64,000 nt of DNA from Nakamurella antarctica (lineage in GTDB: Bacteria > Actinomycetota > Actinomycetes > Mycobacteriales > Nakamurellaceae): positions 2,232,001 to 2,296,000 of the forward strand of contig NZ_CP034170.1 in the NCBI RefSeq assembly GCF_003860405.1, written 5' to 3'. Position numbers and translations under genes: made by a program. The stretch's first letter is position 1; the number at the start of each line of letters is the position of its first letter. Of this stretch, positions 8,710 to 18,491 are shown in pieces. The notes under the pieces were generated by a model. That model was not told the origin of the DNA and searched no databases. It saw only the letters and a list, made by a program, of their open reading frames with translations.

Positions 8710-10034
8710 CAGCGCGTTCCTTCCGGGTTGATGCGCAGTACTGCGCGACGCTGGGGGTCTAAAGAGCTTGCTGCCACGGCAATCTCGGTGGGCGTGATCT
8801 CCGCGAAGATGCCGGGGATTTCGTTGATCAGCTCGGCGCGGGAGTGCAGCAGCTCCATCGACCCGAACGATCGCGTTCGAGTACCGATATTGTCGTTCTC
8901 ACGGTAGAGAGCTGCGGTGAAACGTGCTGCTGCTCTCACGCATTCAGACTCGGTAGGACCATCCGCTGCGAGAGATGCAATTTGCTCGTCAGCTGCTGCG
9001 ATCACTTCGGCGGCCGGGATATCGGGAGTGTGCAGCGCGCCGAGAACGAATACGTCGGGATCGCGCGCATCCAGCGGTCCTCCCATAATGCCAGGGCCAG
9101 CCCAGATCTCGGTGGCAAGTTGCTGGCGGGCAACGACGACTGACTGCAGCCGGGAAGCCTCACCTTCGGAGAGAATGGAGCCGAGCGCAACGTGAGCTAA
9201 GTAGCCGCGCAAGTCGGCCACCGGGTCTGGAAGCCGCCAGCCAACGGCGAAGGCAGGAGCGGGCGCCAGCGGATCCGTGATGTCTGCCTCCTTCACTCGG
9301 TCCGGCCACGGTTCCGCGAACGACGGACGCAGGGGTGCCGGCCGAAACGGTACGTCGCCAAAGTGGTGTTCCACCATGTCGCAAACGCGATCGGAATCGA
9401 ATTCGCCACAGACCGTCAGCACCGCATTTGCCGGGGTGTAGTACTTTTCGAAAAAGTCGGCGCAGTCTTCTACAGTCGCTGCGCGCAGATCTTCGAACGC
9501 ACCGTACCCGTCATGGGCGTTGGCGAAAGTATCAAACAACACCGGCGGCAGTGTGATCCAGGGAAAGCCCCCGTAGGGACGGCTGAGTACGTTGAGTCGA
9601 ATTTCTTCGCTCACGACATCGACCTGATTGGCCAGGTTCTCTGCGGTAATTTTCGGCGCTCGCATCCGGTCCGCCTCGAGGAACAGACCGCGCTCCACTG
9701 CAGTGGCAGGCAGCACCTCAAAATAGTCGGTGTAGTCGGTGTGGGTGGAGCCGTTGAAGATGCCCCCCGAAGCTTGGACCAGCCGAAAGTGCTCAAGCTT
9801 GGGGAGGGACTCGCTTCCCTGGAACATAAGATGCTCGAAGAGGTGCGCAAATCCGGTGCGGCCCAATGGTTCCGAGCGAAATCCAACATCGTAGTGGACT
9901 GCCGCGCCGACCACACCCGCAGAATCATCCGGCGCAAGCACCACCCGCAGCCCGTTGGCTAACGTCATGCGGGAGATCGGATAATTGGCAGCCGGGATTC
10001 GGCTTCGCGTTTTCTTTGTTCCAGGAGAGGTCAC
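8709..10034 (-). CDS. M16-family zinc metallopeptidase
   Basis: A pitrilysin/processing-peptidase-type protein with the inverted zinc motif HLFEH (in GRTGFAHLFEHLMFQGSESL, about residue 65) and a downstream acidic segment NQVDVVSEEIRLNVL, about 75 residues later, that supplies the third zinc ligand. It cleaves peptides. It pairs with the following non-catalytic M16 gene and with nudC in one minus-strand operon. The start MTSPGTKKTRSR is an ATG with an AGGAGAGG-like ribosome-binding site (cctctcct on the plus strand). No signal peptide is seen, so it is presumably cytoplasmic. Confidence 0.92.
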   Translation of the reverse strand: MTSPGTKKTRSRIPAANYPISRMTLANGLRVVLAPDDSAGVVGAAVHYDVGFRSEPLGRTGFAHLFEHLMFQGSESLPKLEHFRLVQASGGIFNGSTHTDYTDYFEVLPATAVERGLFLEADRMRAPKITAENLANQVDVVSEEIRLNVLSRPYGGFPWITLPPVLFDTFANAHDGYGAFEDLRAATVEDCADFFEKYYTPANAVLTVCGEFDSDRVCDMVEHHFGDVPFRPAPLRPSFAEPWPDRVKEADITDPLAPAPAFAVGWRLPDPVADLRGYLAHVALGSILSEGEASRLQSVVVARQQLATEIWAGPGIMGGPLDARDPDVFVLGALHTPDIPAAEVIAAADEQIASLAADGPTESECVRAAARFTAALYRENDNIGTRTRSFGSMELLHSRAELINEIPGIFAEITPTEIAVAASSLDPQRRAVLRINPEGTR

Positions 10035-10117
10035 TATTCCACTTTAGCGGCGCGAACTATCCGACTTGAGACGCGCCGGCTACCGAGCAATCCTCCTAGC
10101 CAACGCAGCACGGAGCG

Positions 10118-10732
10118 TCAGCTCCGGCTGATATCGCTATCGAAGAGATCGCCAAGTTCCGTAGGTGCCCCAGAGTCGAGGGATTCGACCGGCCCCGAAA
10201 CTGCGGAAACCCCAGCAACACCAACAGGTGCAGCCTCAGGCATCACCACCGCTCGTTGAGCGCCCGCAGCTCGGCGGATTCGCGGCGCGACCTTCTTGTT
10301 TTCGCGAAGCAGTGTCAGCGCTGCGCCCGCCGCTATAACTCCGAGTATCAAAACACCGATGGGCAAAAGCTTTTGCGTCGTCGAAGCGGGCGGTTTCGTC
10401 GAGGTGCCGAACACCCTGGCCCTGGTTGGTTCCGACCTCAGGTACTCGACCAGGACGGATTGGTCCACGCGAAACCCGCACACGGCGATGTTGGCGCTAA
10501 CGATCCCGGAGCTTGTATTCATATCGACTGCCGTGTTCGCACCAGCGACGGTGCAGGGCTGGCTTGCCGTCACAGTGGCATAAGCCTGCACTGGATCGGC
10601 TGAAATAGGATCAGTGCTGGATCGTAGACTCCACCACCAAGTGCCGAGCCCGACCACCAAAATCACGGCCAACAGGAACAAGGCGATGATCAACGGGTTG
10701 AGCCGCTGCTTTTTGCCGCCGTGCTTACCCAT
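10118..10732 (-). CDS. Hypothetical protein with two membrane segments
   Basis: 204 residues. A basic start (MGKHGGKKQRLN) is followed by a membrane helix (about residues 13-33, IIALFLLAVILVVGLGTWWW), then an external domain of about 85 residues with two cysteines (SQPC and IAVCGF) that could pair. A second helix (LLPIGVLILGVIAAGAALTLL, about 122-142) leads to an Ala/Arg-rich and then acidic cytoplasmic tail. I do not recognise the family. It stands between the dipeptidase and the M16 pair on the same strand. Confidence 0.7.
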   Translation of the reverse strand: MGKHGGKKQRLNPLIIALFLLAVILVVGLGTWWWSLRSSTDPISADPVQAYATVTASQPCTVAGANTAVDMNTSSGIVSANIAVCGFRVDQSVLVEYLRSEPTRARVFGTSTKPPASTTQKLLPIGVLILGVIAAGAALTLLRENKKVAPRIRRAAGAQRAVVMPEAAPVGVAGVSAVSGPVESLDSGAPTELGDLFDSDISRS

Positions 10733-10822
10733 GCTTGTTGATCACTGTTCCTTTCCACCATGCCCGTTCTTCGCTTGGATCATGACATATGGTCGCCCAT
10801 CTGGCCCCGAACCCGGCGCTCA

Positions 10823-12250
10823 TTACCGTGCGATACCCGCGCGGCCAACGGCGGCGATTTCGGTCCAAAGATGCGCCACTGCCTCGCAGCCGCGAAAAAG
10901 CAGCGCCACTTCGGTGTTCTCGTTCGGCGCGTGAATCTGGTCGGAGTCGGTCATCACCCCAAGGAAGATCAGCGGTGCACCCATCGCCTCGGACAACTCG
11001 GCCTCCGGCCCGGACCCGCCTTCGCGCGTGAACAGCACGGGTTGATTATCGAAGGCGCGACTCAGCGCCCGCGCTCCCGCCACCGTTGCCGGGTGCGTGG
11101 TGTCGACGTAGAGCGGTCGCACTCCGCCCGCTTCCCAGTTCATCGTCACCTCGACGCCGGCGGGAGCTACAGCGGCGAAAAATTCCGTGACGGCAGTCCT
11201 GATCTGCTCGGGGTTCTGCTTTCCCACCAAACGAAAGGTCAGCTTGGCGAAGGCATCGGTCGGCACGATCGTCCTGCTACCGGGCCCGGTGTAACCGCCC
11301 CAGATTCCGTTGATTTCCGCAGTGGGGCGGGCGCCGATACGGTCGAGCGTCGACCAACCGCCCTCCCCCGCCGCGGCCCGGGACGCTGCTGGGCCGGTGA
11401 CCCATGCATGCTCATCGAACGGCAGCGCAGCGGTCGCCGCAGCCTCCTGCTCTGTCGGTTCCACCACCCCGTCATAGAAACCGGGAATGGTGATGTGCCG
11501 GTCCTCGTCATGGATCCGGGAAAGGATGCGGGCGAGTTCGGTGATCGGGTTGGGAACGGCGCCACCGAACGAACCGGAGTGCAGGTCGATATCGGGGCCG
11601 TGGACGTGGAGTTCGCCGGCGACTAGGCCGCGCATTCCCACACACACGCTGGGCGTTTGCGCATTAAACATTCCGGTGTCGCTGACAACCACCAGGTCGG
11701 CATTCAGCTCAGCCGCGTGCGCGGTCAGCAGCTCGGAAATATGCGGCGAACCCGACTCTTCCTCCCCCTCCACAAACATCGTGAGGTGAACCGCCGGCGA
11801 CGTCCGACCGGTCGCGGCAAGGTGGGCTTTGAGGCCGAGGACGTGCATAAAGATGTTGCCCTTGTCATCGCTTGCTCCGCGGCCGTGCAGCACACCGTCA
11901 ATGACGCGCGGCTCGAACGGCGGGTATGTCCAGCGCTCCTCACCGTCAGCTGGCTGGACGTCGTGGTGGCCGTACACCACCACGTGCACGGCGTCCTTGT
12001 CATCGGACGGCCAATGCGCGTAAACGGCGGGAAGCGCCGAAGTCTCTTCCCACATCTGGACAGTGGGAAAACCTGTGCGGCGCAGGACATCTGCCAGAAA
12101 CTGCGCACTGGCGGCCACGTCCGGGTGGTGGGCCGGATCAGCACTTACCGATGGGATACGCAGCCACTGCATGAGCTCTTCGAGCCAGGCAGCAGAGCCT
12201 TCCGAAACATGTCGTTGTTCTTCGCTGGTGCTGTGCGTTTCGACGGTCAT
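10823..12250 (-). CDS. M20-family dipeptidase
   Basis: M20 metallopeptidase with the metal-binding segments VVVYGHHDVQPAD (His/Asp), HGRGASDDKGN (shared Asp) and MFVEGEEESGSPH (catalytic and metal Glu), and a late GGSGPEAELS/SDQIHAPNE region. These cytosolic enzymes remove C-terminal residues from dipeptides or short peptides such as carnosine-like or Cys-Gly substrates; the substrate is not evident here. The start MTVETHS at 12250 has a GAGGT ribosome-binding site, while the longer frame to 12358 overlaps era. It lies 60 bp after era. Confidence 0.9.
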   Translation of the reverse strand: MTVETHSTSEEQRHVSEGSAAWLEELMQWLRIPSVSADPAHHPDVAASAQFLADVLRRTGFPTVQMWEETSALPAVYAHWPSDDKDAVHVVVYGHHDVQPADGEERWTYPPFEPRVIDGVLHGRGASDDKGNIFMHVLGLKAHLAATGRTSPAVHLTMFVEGEEESGSPHISELLTAHAAELNADLVVVSDTGMFNAQTPSVCVGMRGLVAGELHVHGPDIDLHSGSFGGAVPNPITELARILSRIHDEDRHITIPGFYDGVVEPTEQEAAATAALPFDEHAWVTGPAASRAAAGEGGWSTLDRIGARPTAEINGIWGGYTGPGSRTIVPTDAFAKLTFRLVGKQNPEQIRTAVTEFFAAVAPAGVEVTMNWEAGGVRPLYVDTTHPATVAGARALSRAFDNQPVLFTREGGSGPEAELSEAMGAPLIFLGVMTDSDQIHAPNENTEVALLFRGCEAVAHLWTEIAAVGRAGIAR

Positions 12251-12309
12251 ACCTCGCACCTTAACCCGCGGGCACCGGCAAGATGTGTCCCCCTCGGGCC
12301 TGCCGCAGC

Positions 12310-13215
12310 TCAAGCATCGAAACCGAGCTTGCGCAACTGCTTGGGGTCGCGCTGCCATTCCTTGGCGACGGTCACGTGGAGATCGAGGTAGACCCGTGAG
12401 CCCAACAATTCTTCGATCTGGGTCCGCGAACTTCGCCCGACAGCGGCCAACTTTTCGCCGCCTTTGCCGAGCACGATCGCCTTTTGCGATTCGCGTTCCA
12501 CGTAAATGGTGGCGAAGACGGTCAGCATTCCGGGCTTGCCTTCGCGCGGCAGAATTTCGCTCACGAGCGCGGCCAACGAATGCGGCAGCTCTTCCCTGGC
12601 TCCGTCCAAGGTGGCCTCGCGGATGATCTCGGCGATCCTGGTCTCCACCGGCTCATCCGTCACTTCCGCGTCCGGATACAGCCGCGGGCTAACGGGAATG
12701 TGCGTCACCATCAGGTCAAGCAGAGTCTGGACTTGGAAATCCGCCTTCGCCGACACCGGAATGATGTCGGCGAATGGTCGGATCCTTTCCAGCGCCATCA
12801 GCTGCGCCACCAACTGTTCGGGTTTGACCAGATCGGTTTTCGTGACAATCCCAATGACAGGCGTCTTACCCGCCTGTTCGGTCAGTTCCTCGGCGATACG
12901 CCGATCGCCCGGCCCAATCTTTTCATTGGCCGGGATGGTGAAACCGATAACGTCGACTTCACTCCACACCGTCCGCACCACTTCGCCCAGCCGTTCGCCC
13001 AGCAGCGTTCGCGGGCGGTGCATGCCCGGGGTGTCGACGATGATGAGCTGCGAGTCCTCGCGAGTGACGATTCCGCGGATCGCGCGCCTAGTGGTCTGCG
13101 GTTTGTCGGAGGTGATAGCGATTTTCTGCCCGACAACAGCGTTGAGCAACGTGGACTTGCCAGTATTGGGCCGCCCTACGAAGCAGCCGAATCCTGAGCG
13201 ATGTTCGGAGCTCAC
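12310..13215 (-). CDS. era: GTPase Era, 30S ribosome assembly
   Basis: 301 residues. G1 GRPNTGKST, G2 with KPQTTRRAIRG, G3 DTPGM, G4 TKTD and a C-terminal KH domain (AIVLGKGGEKLAAVG) identify Era. It binds the 3' end of 16S rRNA and helps 30S maturation. The GTG start overlaps the stop of the CBS-domain gene by four bases (GTGA). It is the last of phoH-ybeY-CBS-era, a conserved actinobacterial order that groups rRNA-processing functions. Confidence 0.96.
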   Translation of the reverse strand: MSSEHRSGFGCFVGRPNTGKSTLLNAVVGQKIAITSDKPQTTRRAIRGIVTREDSQLIIVDTPGMHRPRTLLGERLGEVVRTVWSEVDVIGFTIPANEKIGPGDRRIAEELTEQAGKTPVIGIVTKTDLVKPEQLVAQLMALERIRPFADIIPVSAKADFQVQTLLDLMVTHIPVSPRLYPDAEVTDEPVETRIAEIIREATLDGAREELPHSLAALVSEILPREGKPGMLTVFATIYVERESQKAIVLGKGGEKLAAVGRSSRTQIEELLGSRVYLDLHVTVAKEWQRDPKQLRKLGFDA

Positions 13216-14669
13216 TGCGTACGCACCCGCCGATTCTTGTCTTTACGCGATTGTTTGGTCTCTCCATTGTGGTCTGCACTGGGCTCAGTTGCAGCTACCA
13301 ACTCGGAGCCTTCAGCTGATTCGTTCCCGGTACCGGCTTCCGGAGAAGGTTCCGGAGACGGTACCGGTTCGGCCAACTCCGCGGGCGTGAGCCGTCGCAC
13401 CACAACGCTCTGGACACGAGGCCGGTTTCGCCTATCAAATCCTGGTTCGCCGCGAAGTAGGAGACCCTCGACCCAGGCTTCTGCTCCCGCCAACGGCACC
13501 CTGCCGAGCAGCTGACCCAGTAACCCGCCTACTGTCTCGACGTCCTCGCTCGGAAGTTCCACGTTGAAGATGTCGCCCAAGTCCTCCACGGAGAGTTTCG
13601 CCGATACGCGCACCGAGCCGTCGGCGAGATGCTCGATAGGGTCGGGGGTATCGGCGTCGTACTCGTCTGTGATCTCGCCAACGATTTCTTCAAGGATGTC
13701 CTCAATGGTCACGACGCCGGCGGCTCCGCCGTATTCGTCGATGACGACCGCGAAATGCGTGTGGTCTCGCTGCATTTCGCGCAGCAGGGCATCGACATTT
13801 TTTGATTCCGGGACGAATTGCGCCGCGCGCATCACTTCTGTCAGCGCCGGGCCGCTGGTCCCGGCCGGGAGATACAGAGCCCGCTTCACCATGTCCTTCA
13901 AATAGACGACACCCAGGATGTCGTCCGCGTTTTCGCCGATGACGGGGATCCGGGAGAAGCCCGACAGGTCACACAGGTGCAGTGCTTGGCGGACTGTCTT
14001 GTTGGATTCGATCCACACCACTTCGGTCCGTGGCACCATCACTTCACGAACAATCGTGTCGCCCAGGGCGAAGACCGACTGCAACATCTCGCGCTCTGTT
14101 TCTTCCACTACGCCGCGGTCGCCAGCCATATCCACCAGTTCGCGAAGTTCGATTTCCGAGGAAAACGGTCCTTCCCGGAATCCGCGGCCCGGAGTAATCG
14201 CGTTACCTCCCAGGATCAACACACTCGTCACCGGCGAGAGGATAGTGCCGAGGCCCTTCACCAAACCCGCTGATGCTAGTCCCACGTTGTAGGGGTGTTG
14301 CCGGCCCAGAGTCCTTGGCAGCACACCAATCACGACGTAGGACACTACGATCATGACGGCGATTACCACGAGGCCGACCAGGATGTTGAACCCAAAAATA
14401 CTCAGTGCGACAGCCGAGACCAGCACGGTGGCAGTGAGTTCTGCTGCTACCCGGAGCAGCAACAACAAGTTGGTGTACCTGGGGCGATCGGACACGATCG
14501 TCATGAATGACGCTGCCCCCCGTCGGCCCTCGCGGTGTAGTTCCTCGACGCGGGCTGAAGACGCCATGGTGAAGGCGGCATCAGCTGCGGCGCAGAGGCC
14601 TCCCAAGGGCACGAGCGCGGCAGCGATGATCAGCAGTACGACGTCGGTGGCGTCCATCGCTGTTATCAC
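13212..14669 (-). CDS. CNNM/CorC-HlyC-type membrane protein with CBS pair
   Basis: Three to four hydrophobic segments in the first 150 residues ([66 protein letters not shown]) form the DUF21/CNNM domain. Two CBS motifs (about 200-320, [12 protein letters not shown] and [26 protein letters not shown]) and a CorC/HlyC domain follow. Relatives transport or control Mg2+ or Co2+, and the 'hemolysin' name is historical. The last 50 residues are Pro/Glu/Ser-rich. GTG 14669 overlaps the ybeY stop by four bases; ATG 14657 is an alternative. Confidence 0.9.
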   Translation of the reverse strand: MITAMDATDVVLLIIAAALVPLGGLCAAADAAFTMASSARVEELHREGRRGAASFMTIVSDRPRYTNLLLLLRVAAELTATVLVSAVALSIFGFNILVGLVVIAVMIVVSYVVIGVLPRTLGRQHPYNVGLASAGLVKGLGTILSPVTSVLILGGNAITPGRGFREGPFSSEIELRELVDMAGDRGVVEETEREMLQSVFALGDTIVREVMVPRTEVVWIESNKTVRQALHLCDLSGFSRIPVIGENADDILGVVYLKDMVKRALYLPAGTSGPALTEVMRAAQFVPESKNVDALLREMQRDHTHFAVVIDEYGGAAGVVTIEDILEEIVGEITDEYDADTPDPIEHLADGSVRVSAKLSVEDLGDIFNVELPSEDVETVGGLLGQLLGRVPLAGAEAWVEGLLLRGEPGFDRRNRPRVQSVVVRRLTPAELAEPVPSPEPSPEAGTGNESAEGSELVAATEPSADHNGETKQSRKDKNRRVRTQ

Positions 14670-15265
14670 CGGTTTGCCTCACCCGTAGCCTTCGCCTCGG
14701 GCACAGCAGACTCGGTGGGTGAGTTCGCGGGGACGGTGTCGCCGAGGCCAACGGTATCAAGCACCGCCGCATCCAACGCAGCGAATTTTGCCTTCGCCGC
14801 CCCTGTTGCTCGCACCTCACGCCAAGAATCGAGTAACTCGTTTTGCAGTCGGAACATTTCGCGTTCTTGGGATGCTTCCACGTGGTCGTAGCCCAGCAAA
14901 TGTAAAATTCCGTGCACCGTCAGCAGGTGCAGTTCATCATCAAGGCTGTGGCCAGCCGACTTCGCCTGCTCCAGCGCAACGGCGGGACACAACACCACAT
15001 CGCCGAGAAGGGCTGGCCCCGGTCCGCTCTCATCCGGGCGACGGGCGGTATCGAGCTCGTCCATCGGGAAGCTCATCACGTCGGTCGGACCCGGCTCGTC
15101 CATCCATTTGATGTGGAGTTCTGTCATAGCTTCCACGTCCATCAGCAGGATGGACAGCTCGGCAAGCACGTTGATCCCCAGTTCTCGGAGCGAGAACTTG
15201 GCAACTGACACCAATGCGGTCTCGTCTACGCCGACACCGGATTCGTTTGCAATTTCAATGCTCAT
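14666..15265 (-). CDS. ybeY: Endoribonuclease YbeY
   Basis: The zinc motif [11 protein letters not shown] (about residues 119-129) and the conserved [10 protein letters not shown] segment define YbeY, the endonuclease involved in 16S rRNA 3' maturation and ribosome quality control. The body is of normal length, but about 50 residues (Ala/Thr/Glu-rich) follow the domain. The ATG overlaps the phoH stop by four bases (ATGA), and the stop overlaps the next gene. Confidence 0.94.
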   Translation of the reverse strand: MSIEIANESGVGVDETALVSVAKFSLRELGINVLAELSILLMDVEAMTELHIKWMDEPGPTDVMSFPMDELDTARRPDESGPGPALLGDVVLCPAVALEQAKSAGHSLDDELHLLTVHGILHLLGYDHVEASQEREMFRLQNELLDSWREVRATGAAKAKFAALDAAVLDTVGLGDTVPANSPTESAVPEAKATGEANR

Positions 15266-16509
15266 GACGATTCAGCTTCTCCGGCGACGCGCTCCGTGAG
15301 CTCCGCAGCTTGCGCTGCCCGGGCCCGCCGCTGCGCTGCCCGCCGGCCCGAGACCTCGGCCACCGGCTGGTGAGGCTCGAACTGGGCTGGTCGGCCGGGC
15401 TGCCGATTTTGCACTAAAGGAAGTGGTTCCGCCGTCGCCGCGTCCCAGCGCTCGTAGGCTTCGACGATGCTACCGACGAGGCGATGCCGCACCACATCGG
15501 TCGATGTCAGAATCGAGAAGTGGACGTCTGCGACATCACGCAAAATATCGCGCACCACCTGCAGGCCAGACTTCTGACCACCCGGAAGGTCGATCTGCGT
15601 AACGTCTCCGGTGACAACGATCTTCGACCCGAAGCCCAGGCGCGTCAGGAACATCTTCATCTGTTCCGGGGTCGTATTCTGCGCCTCGTCCAAAATGATG
15701 AAGGCATCGTTGAGGGTTCGGCCGCGCATATACGCCAAAGGTGCGACCTCAATGGTTCCTGCCTGCATCAACCGAGGTATTGATTCCGGGTCCATCATGT
15801 CGTGCAATGCGTCGTAGAGCGGACGCAAGTAGGGGTCAATCTTCTCGTTGAGGGTGCCTGGAAGGAACCCGAGGCGCTCGCCGGCTTCCACCGCGGGCCG
15901 GGTCAAAATGATCCGGCTCACCTGTTTTGTCTGCAGGGCCTGGACCGCCTTGGCCATCCCCAGATAGGTCTTTCCAGTGCCCGCAGGCCCGATGCCGAAG
16001 GTGATGGTGTTCGCATCGATGGCGTCGACATACTTCTTCTGGTTTGCAGTTTTGGGGCGAATAGTGCGCCCGCGCCGGGAAACGATATTGAGCCCCAGCA
16101 CTTCCGCGGGAGAGTCCGAACCGGCTGTCAACATGCTGATCGACCGGCGGATCGCATCCGGGGTGACGCGCGACCCGGAAGCCTGTACGTTCAGCAGCTC
16201 CTTGATGACGCGTTCGCCAAAAGCAACGTCCTTGGCCTGTCCGCGCAGCGTCATCCGGTTGCCGCGAACATGAATCTCTGCCTGAAGCTGTTCTTCCAGC
16301 TGTCGCAAGAGGGCATCCCGAAACCCTAGGAGCCCTTGCATATCCCGCTCTTGCGCCACGACGATAGTGGCTTCAATGCTCCCCGAAGAGCCCGAACGGG
16401 CAACTTCGAGCGGCGTGTCATTGTCTGAGATTTCCGACTCGCTGACTGCAAAAAAGTCGGAATCGGAAAGACCGCGGGCTTGGGCTGCGGCCGATTTTCT
16501 GTCCGGCAC
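15262..16509 (-). CDS. phoH: PhoH-family ATPase
   Basis: The PhoH core carries Walker [17 protein letters not shown] (about residue 172), [15 protein letters not shown], and Walker B IILDEAQN, with GDVTQIDLP downstream. The N-terminal 150 residues include the usual small KH-like region ([10 protein letters not shown]). PhoH works beside YbeY and Era in RNA metabolism; its exact activity is unsettled. It starts with GTG 16509 and has an Arg/Ala-rich tail after residue 370. It is the first gene of the phoH-ybeY-CBS-era unit. Confidence 0.93.
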   Translation of the reverse strand: MPDRKSAAAQARGLSDSDFFAVSESEISDNDTPLEVARSGSSGSIEATIVVAQERDMQGLLGFRDALLRQLEEQLQAEIHVRGNRMTLRGQAKDVAFGERVIKELLNVQASGSRVTPDAIRRSISMLTAGSDSPAEVLGLNIVSRRGRTIRPKTANQKKYVDAIDANTITFGIGPAGTGKTYLGMAKAVQALQTKQVSRIILTRPAVEAGERLGFLPGTLNEKIDPYLRPLYDALHDMMDPESIPRLMQAGTIEVAPLAYMRGRTLNDAFIILDEAQNTTPEQMKMFLTRLGFGSKIVVTGDVTQIDLPGGQKSGLQVVRDILRDVADVHFSILTSTDVVRHRLVGSIVEAYERWDAATAEPLPLVQNRQPGRPAQFEPHQPVAEVSGRRAAQRRARAAQAAELTERVAGEAESS

Positions 16510-16627
16510 CTGGCGTACTGCCTACCTTCGTTGATCGTCTGGAGTGGCACGAGAATCGTGTATCCCCATCCTAACGGTGACCGCTCTGGCGAGTCACCGA
16601 GATTTACGCCTCCCAGGTCCGCTGCCA

Positions 16628-16978
16628 CTAAAAACCTGGCATCCCTCGCCCCGCAAGAAGGTGCAAATGCGCGTGGAAGACCGTCTGGCCACCCTTCTCG
16701 CCGGTGTTGAAAATGAGCCGATAGCCATCACCCACACCTTCTTCGGCAGCAATCGACGCCGCCATTGAGATCAGCTGGGCAGCCGTCGCAGGCCTTGCGC
16801 AGGCAAGCTCAGCGGCGTTCGCATAGTGCTCGGTGGGGATCAGCAAAATATGGGTGGGAGCCTTGGGAGCGAGGTCGCGGAAAGCAAGGACGTCATCGCT
16901 ACGGCTCACGATGTCGGCAGGAAGGTCGCCCGCAGCAATAGCGCAAAAAACACAGAATTCTCTCTCTTCAACACTCAT
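16628..16978 (-). CDS. HIT-family nucleotide-binding hydrolase
   Basis: 116 residues. The CxxC start (CVFCAIAAG), a middle ILLIPTEHY and the histidine triad HAHLHLL near the C-terminus give a complete HIT (HinT-like) protein, which hydrolyses AMP-linked substrates. The ATG at 16978 (MSVEEREFC) is the natural start. The frame stays open upstream into the previous hydrolase gene only because of the frameshift there, so an apparent 339-residue fusion is not believed. Confidence 0.88.
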   Translation of the reverse strand: MSVEEREFCVFCAIAAGDLPADIVSRSDDVLAFRDLAPKAPTHILLIPTEHYANAAELACARPATAAQLISMAASIAAEEGVGDGYRLIFNTGEKGGQTVFHAHLHLLAGRGMPGF

Positions 16979-17027
16979 AGCAGGTAACGCTAGTCGGCTA
17001 CGGATTGACAGAGCGCGACGCTCCCTC

Positions 17028-17647
17028 TCACCTATTGGGGGCGATCTCACTGCCCGTTCCGAGAACCCACTGCAGCACGCTCGGCCACTCGCCGTAGCCA
17101 TCACCCAACGCCAGATGCCCCTGTCCGCGCAACAGGTGCACCTTGACGCCCAAATCTTGCGCCCAGGCGACTCCCCCGCACCTGGGAAGTACTCATCATC
17201 ATCATCGGTGACGACCACTTCCACCGCGCCACAGAGCGCAAGAGCCCGCGCAATCTCTTCATCATCCGTTGCCGGGTGAAACGCCGCGATTTCTGGGTGG
17301 GAGGCGAGCACCGCCGCAGATACGGGTGCTACCAACAGCACTCGGTCGAGAGGGAGGTGGTTGCCCGAGCGCAGCGCGCCGACGGCCAACCGGATGATGG
17401 CCCACGTCCCGAGACTGTGTGCGACGAGGACCCTGTGACCCGGTGGGAGCGCCGCCAAACCCTCTAGCGCCTGCCGGTCCCACACCCGTGGCGACGGTGT
17501 GTCGGGGTCTTCGAGCTGCGGGTATTCCACCGGAATAGCCAACTCGCGCAACGAGTTTGCCAATGTGTGCTGCCAATGTTCCGGAGGCCGACGATTGGTC
17601 CAGCCGTGCAAGATCAGGACACCGGACGGCGCGGGGGCGACTCTCAT
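17028..17647 (-). CDS. RBBP9/YdeN-type serine hydrolase, with an apparent 1-nt frameshift
   Basis: The N-terminus (VLILHGWTNRRPPEHWQ) and nucleophile motif VAHSLGTWA match the RBBP9/YdeN alpha/beta-hydrolase family. After FPGAG (about residue 158) the frame becomes meaningless. Adding one G to the run read as c17173-17177 on the plus strand restores ...GVAWAQDLGVKVHLLRGQGH, then LALGDGYGEWPSVLQW, the family's His-bearing end, and a stop at 17028. As written, the frame instead runs on into the HIT gene. Either the gene is broken or a base is missing from the assembly. Confidence 0.7.
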
Positions 17648-17694
17648 ACCCGGTCAACTTACCCTCGGAGTCAACCCGCCGCGTAGCGAAAAGT

Positions 17695-18486
17695 TTACAG
17701 CATCGCGACGGCGGCATCCCGGCACACGGTCCATGCCGCGTCTTCGGGATCGATCAATTCGTAGTGCCCGACCCCGGGCAGCGGAACAAATCTGGCGGGG
17801 TCGCCAGCGAGAATCGCTGCCTCGACGTACAACTGCGATTGGCTGATCGGCACCTCGTCGTCCAAGTCGCCGTGGACGCACACGATCTGGGCTCCGTCGC
17901 CCACATGCGACATCGGTGAGGCGTGGTGATATTGCTGAGGGACGGAACCGGGCTGGCCGTTCATCATGTCGATAATGGCGCCGTTGCCAAGGTTCTCGGC
18001 CACGGCAGCCGCGAGGTCCAAGACGCCCGCTTGGCTCACGGCGCCGCGCAGCGGCACCCAGTTACTCGACGGGCCGATGGAACCAGCCGTGCCAAAGCGC
18101 AATGACGGGCGGTGCGCGAGCCACGCGGCGAGGTGGCCGCCCGCGGAGTGGCCGATAGCAACGACTTTGCTCAAATCCAAGCGACCGTCCGCCAGGTACT
18201 GACCGGAGGTGGCGAGCGCGTCGACTGCGCGGCTGACGTCAGCGAGCGTGCGAGGCCAACCGCCACCGCTCGCGCCGCCCACTCTGCGGTATTCGACAGC
18301 GGCGGCGGCGATACCCATTCCAGCAAGGTCCGCGGCCAGCGGTTCGGCGAGTTCCACGCCGTACTTGGACCGCCAGAAGCCGCCGTGGATTACCAGCACC
18401 ACCGGCAACCGATCGCCAGTGGGTATATGCAGTTTCACGTGCTGGTCGGGGTGCGAGCCGTAGCTGTATTCGTGGACTTTCGTCAT
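17695..18486 (-). CDS. Alpha/beta hydrolase (esterase/kynurenine-formamidase-like)
   Basis: An HGGFW oxyanion motif (about residue 35) and the nucleophile elbow GHSAGGHLAAW place it in the BD-FAE/hormone-sensitive-lipase-like group; acid and base are likely in HGDLDDEVP and GVGHYEL. It has no signal peptide and is presumed cytoplasmic. Substrate unknown. ATG 18486 (MTKVHEY) follows the rsmE stop by five bases; a GTG at 18501 inside rsmE is an alternative. Confidence 0.8.
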   Translation of the reverse strand: MTKVHEYSYGSHPDQHVKLHIPTGDRLPVVLVIHGGFWRSKYGVELAEPLAADLAGMGIAAAAVEYRRVGGASGGGWPRTLADVSRAVDALATSGQYLADGRLDLSKVVAIGHSAGGHLAAWLAHRPSLRFGTAGSIGPSSNWVPLRGAVSQAGVLDLAAAVAENLGNGAIIDMMNGQPGSVPQQYHHASPMSHVGDGAQIVCVHGDLDDEVPISQSQLYVEAAILAGDPARFVPLPGVGHYELIDPEDAAWTVCRDAAVAML

Positions 18487-18491
18487 AGCGG

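Noticed and set aside
8861-8885. SOS-box-like CGAAC...GTTCG
   Set aside because: The spacing is 6 instead of 4 and it lies within the M16 coding sequence.
10760-11626. Plus-strand frame of 288 codons
   Set aside because: Antisense to the M20 dipeptidase; low-complexity Arg/Gly/His content.
16628-17647. A 339-residue hydrolase-HIT fusion protein
   Set aside because: The middle part has no family resemblance, one added G restores separate complete genes, and the HIT gene has its own good ATG.
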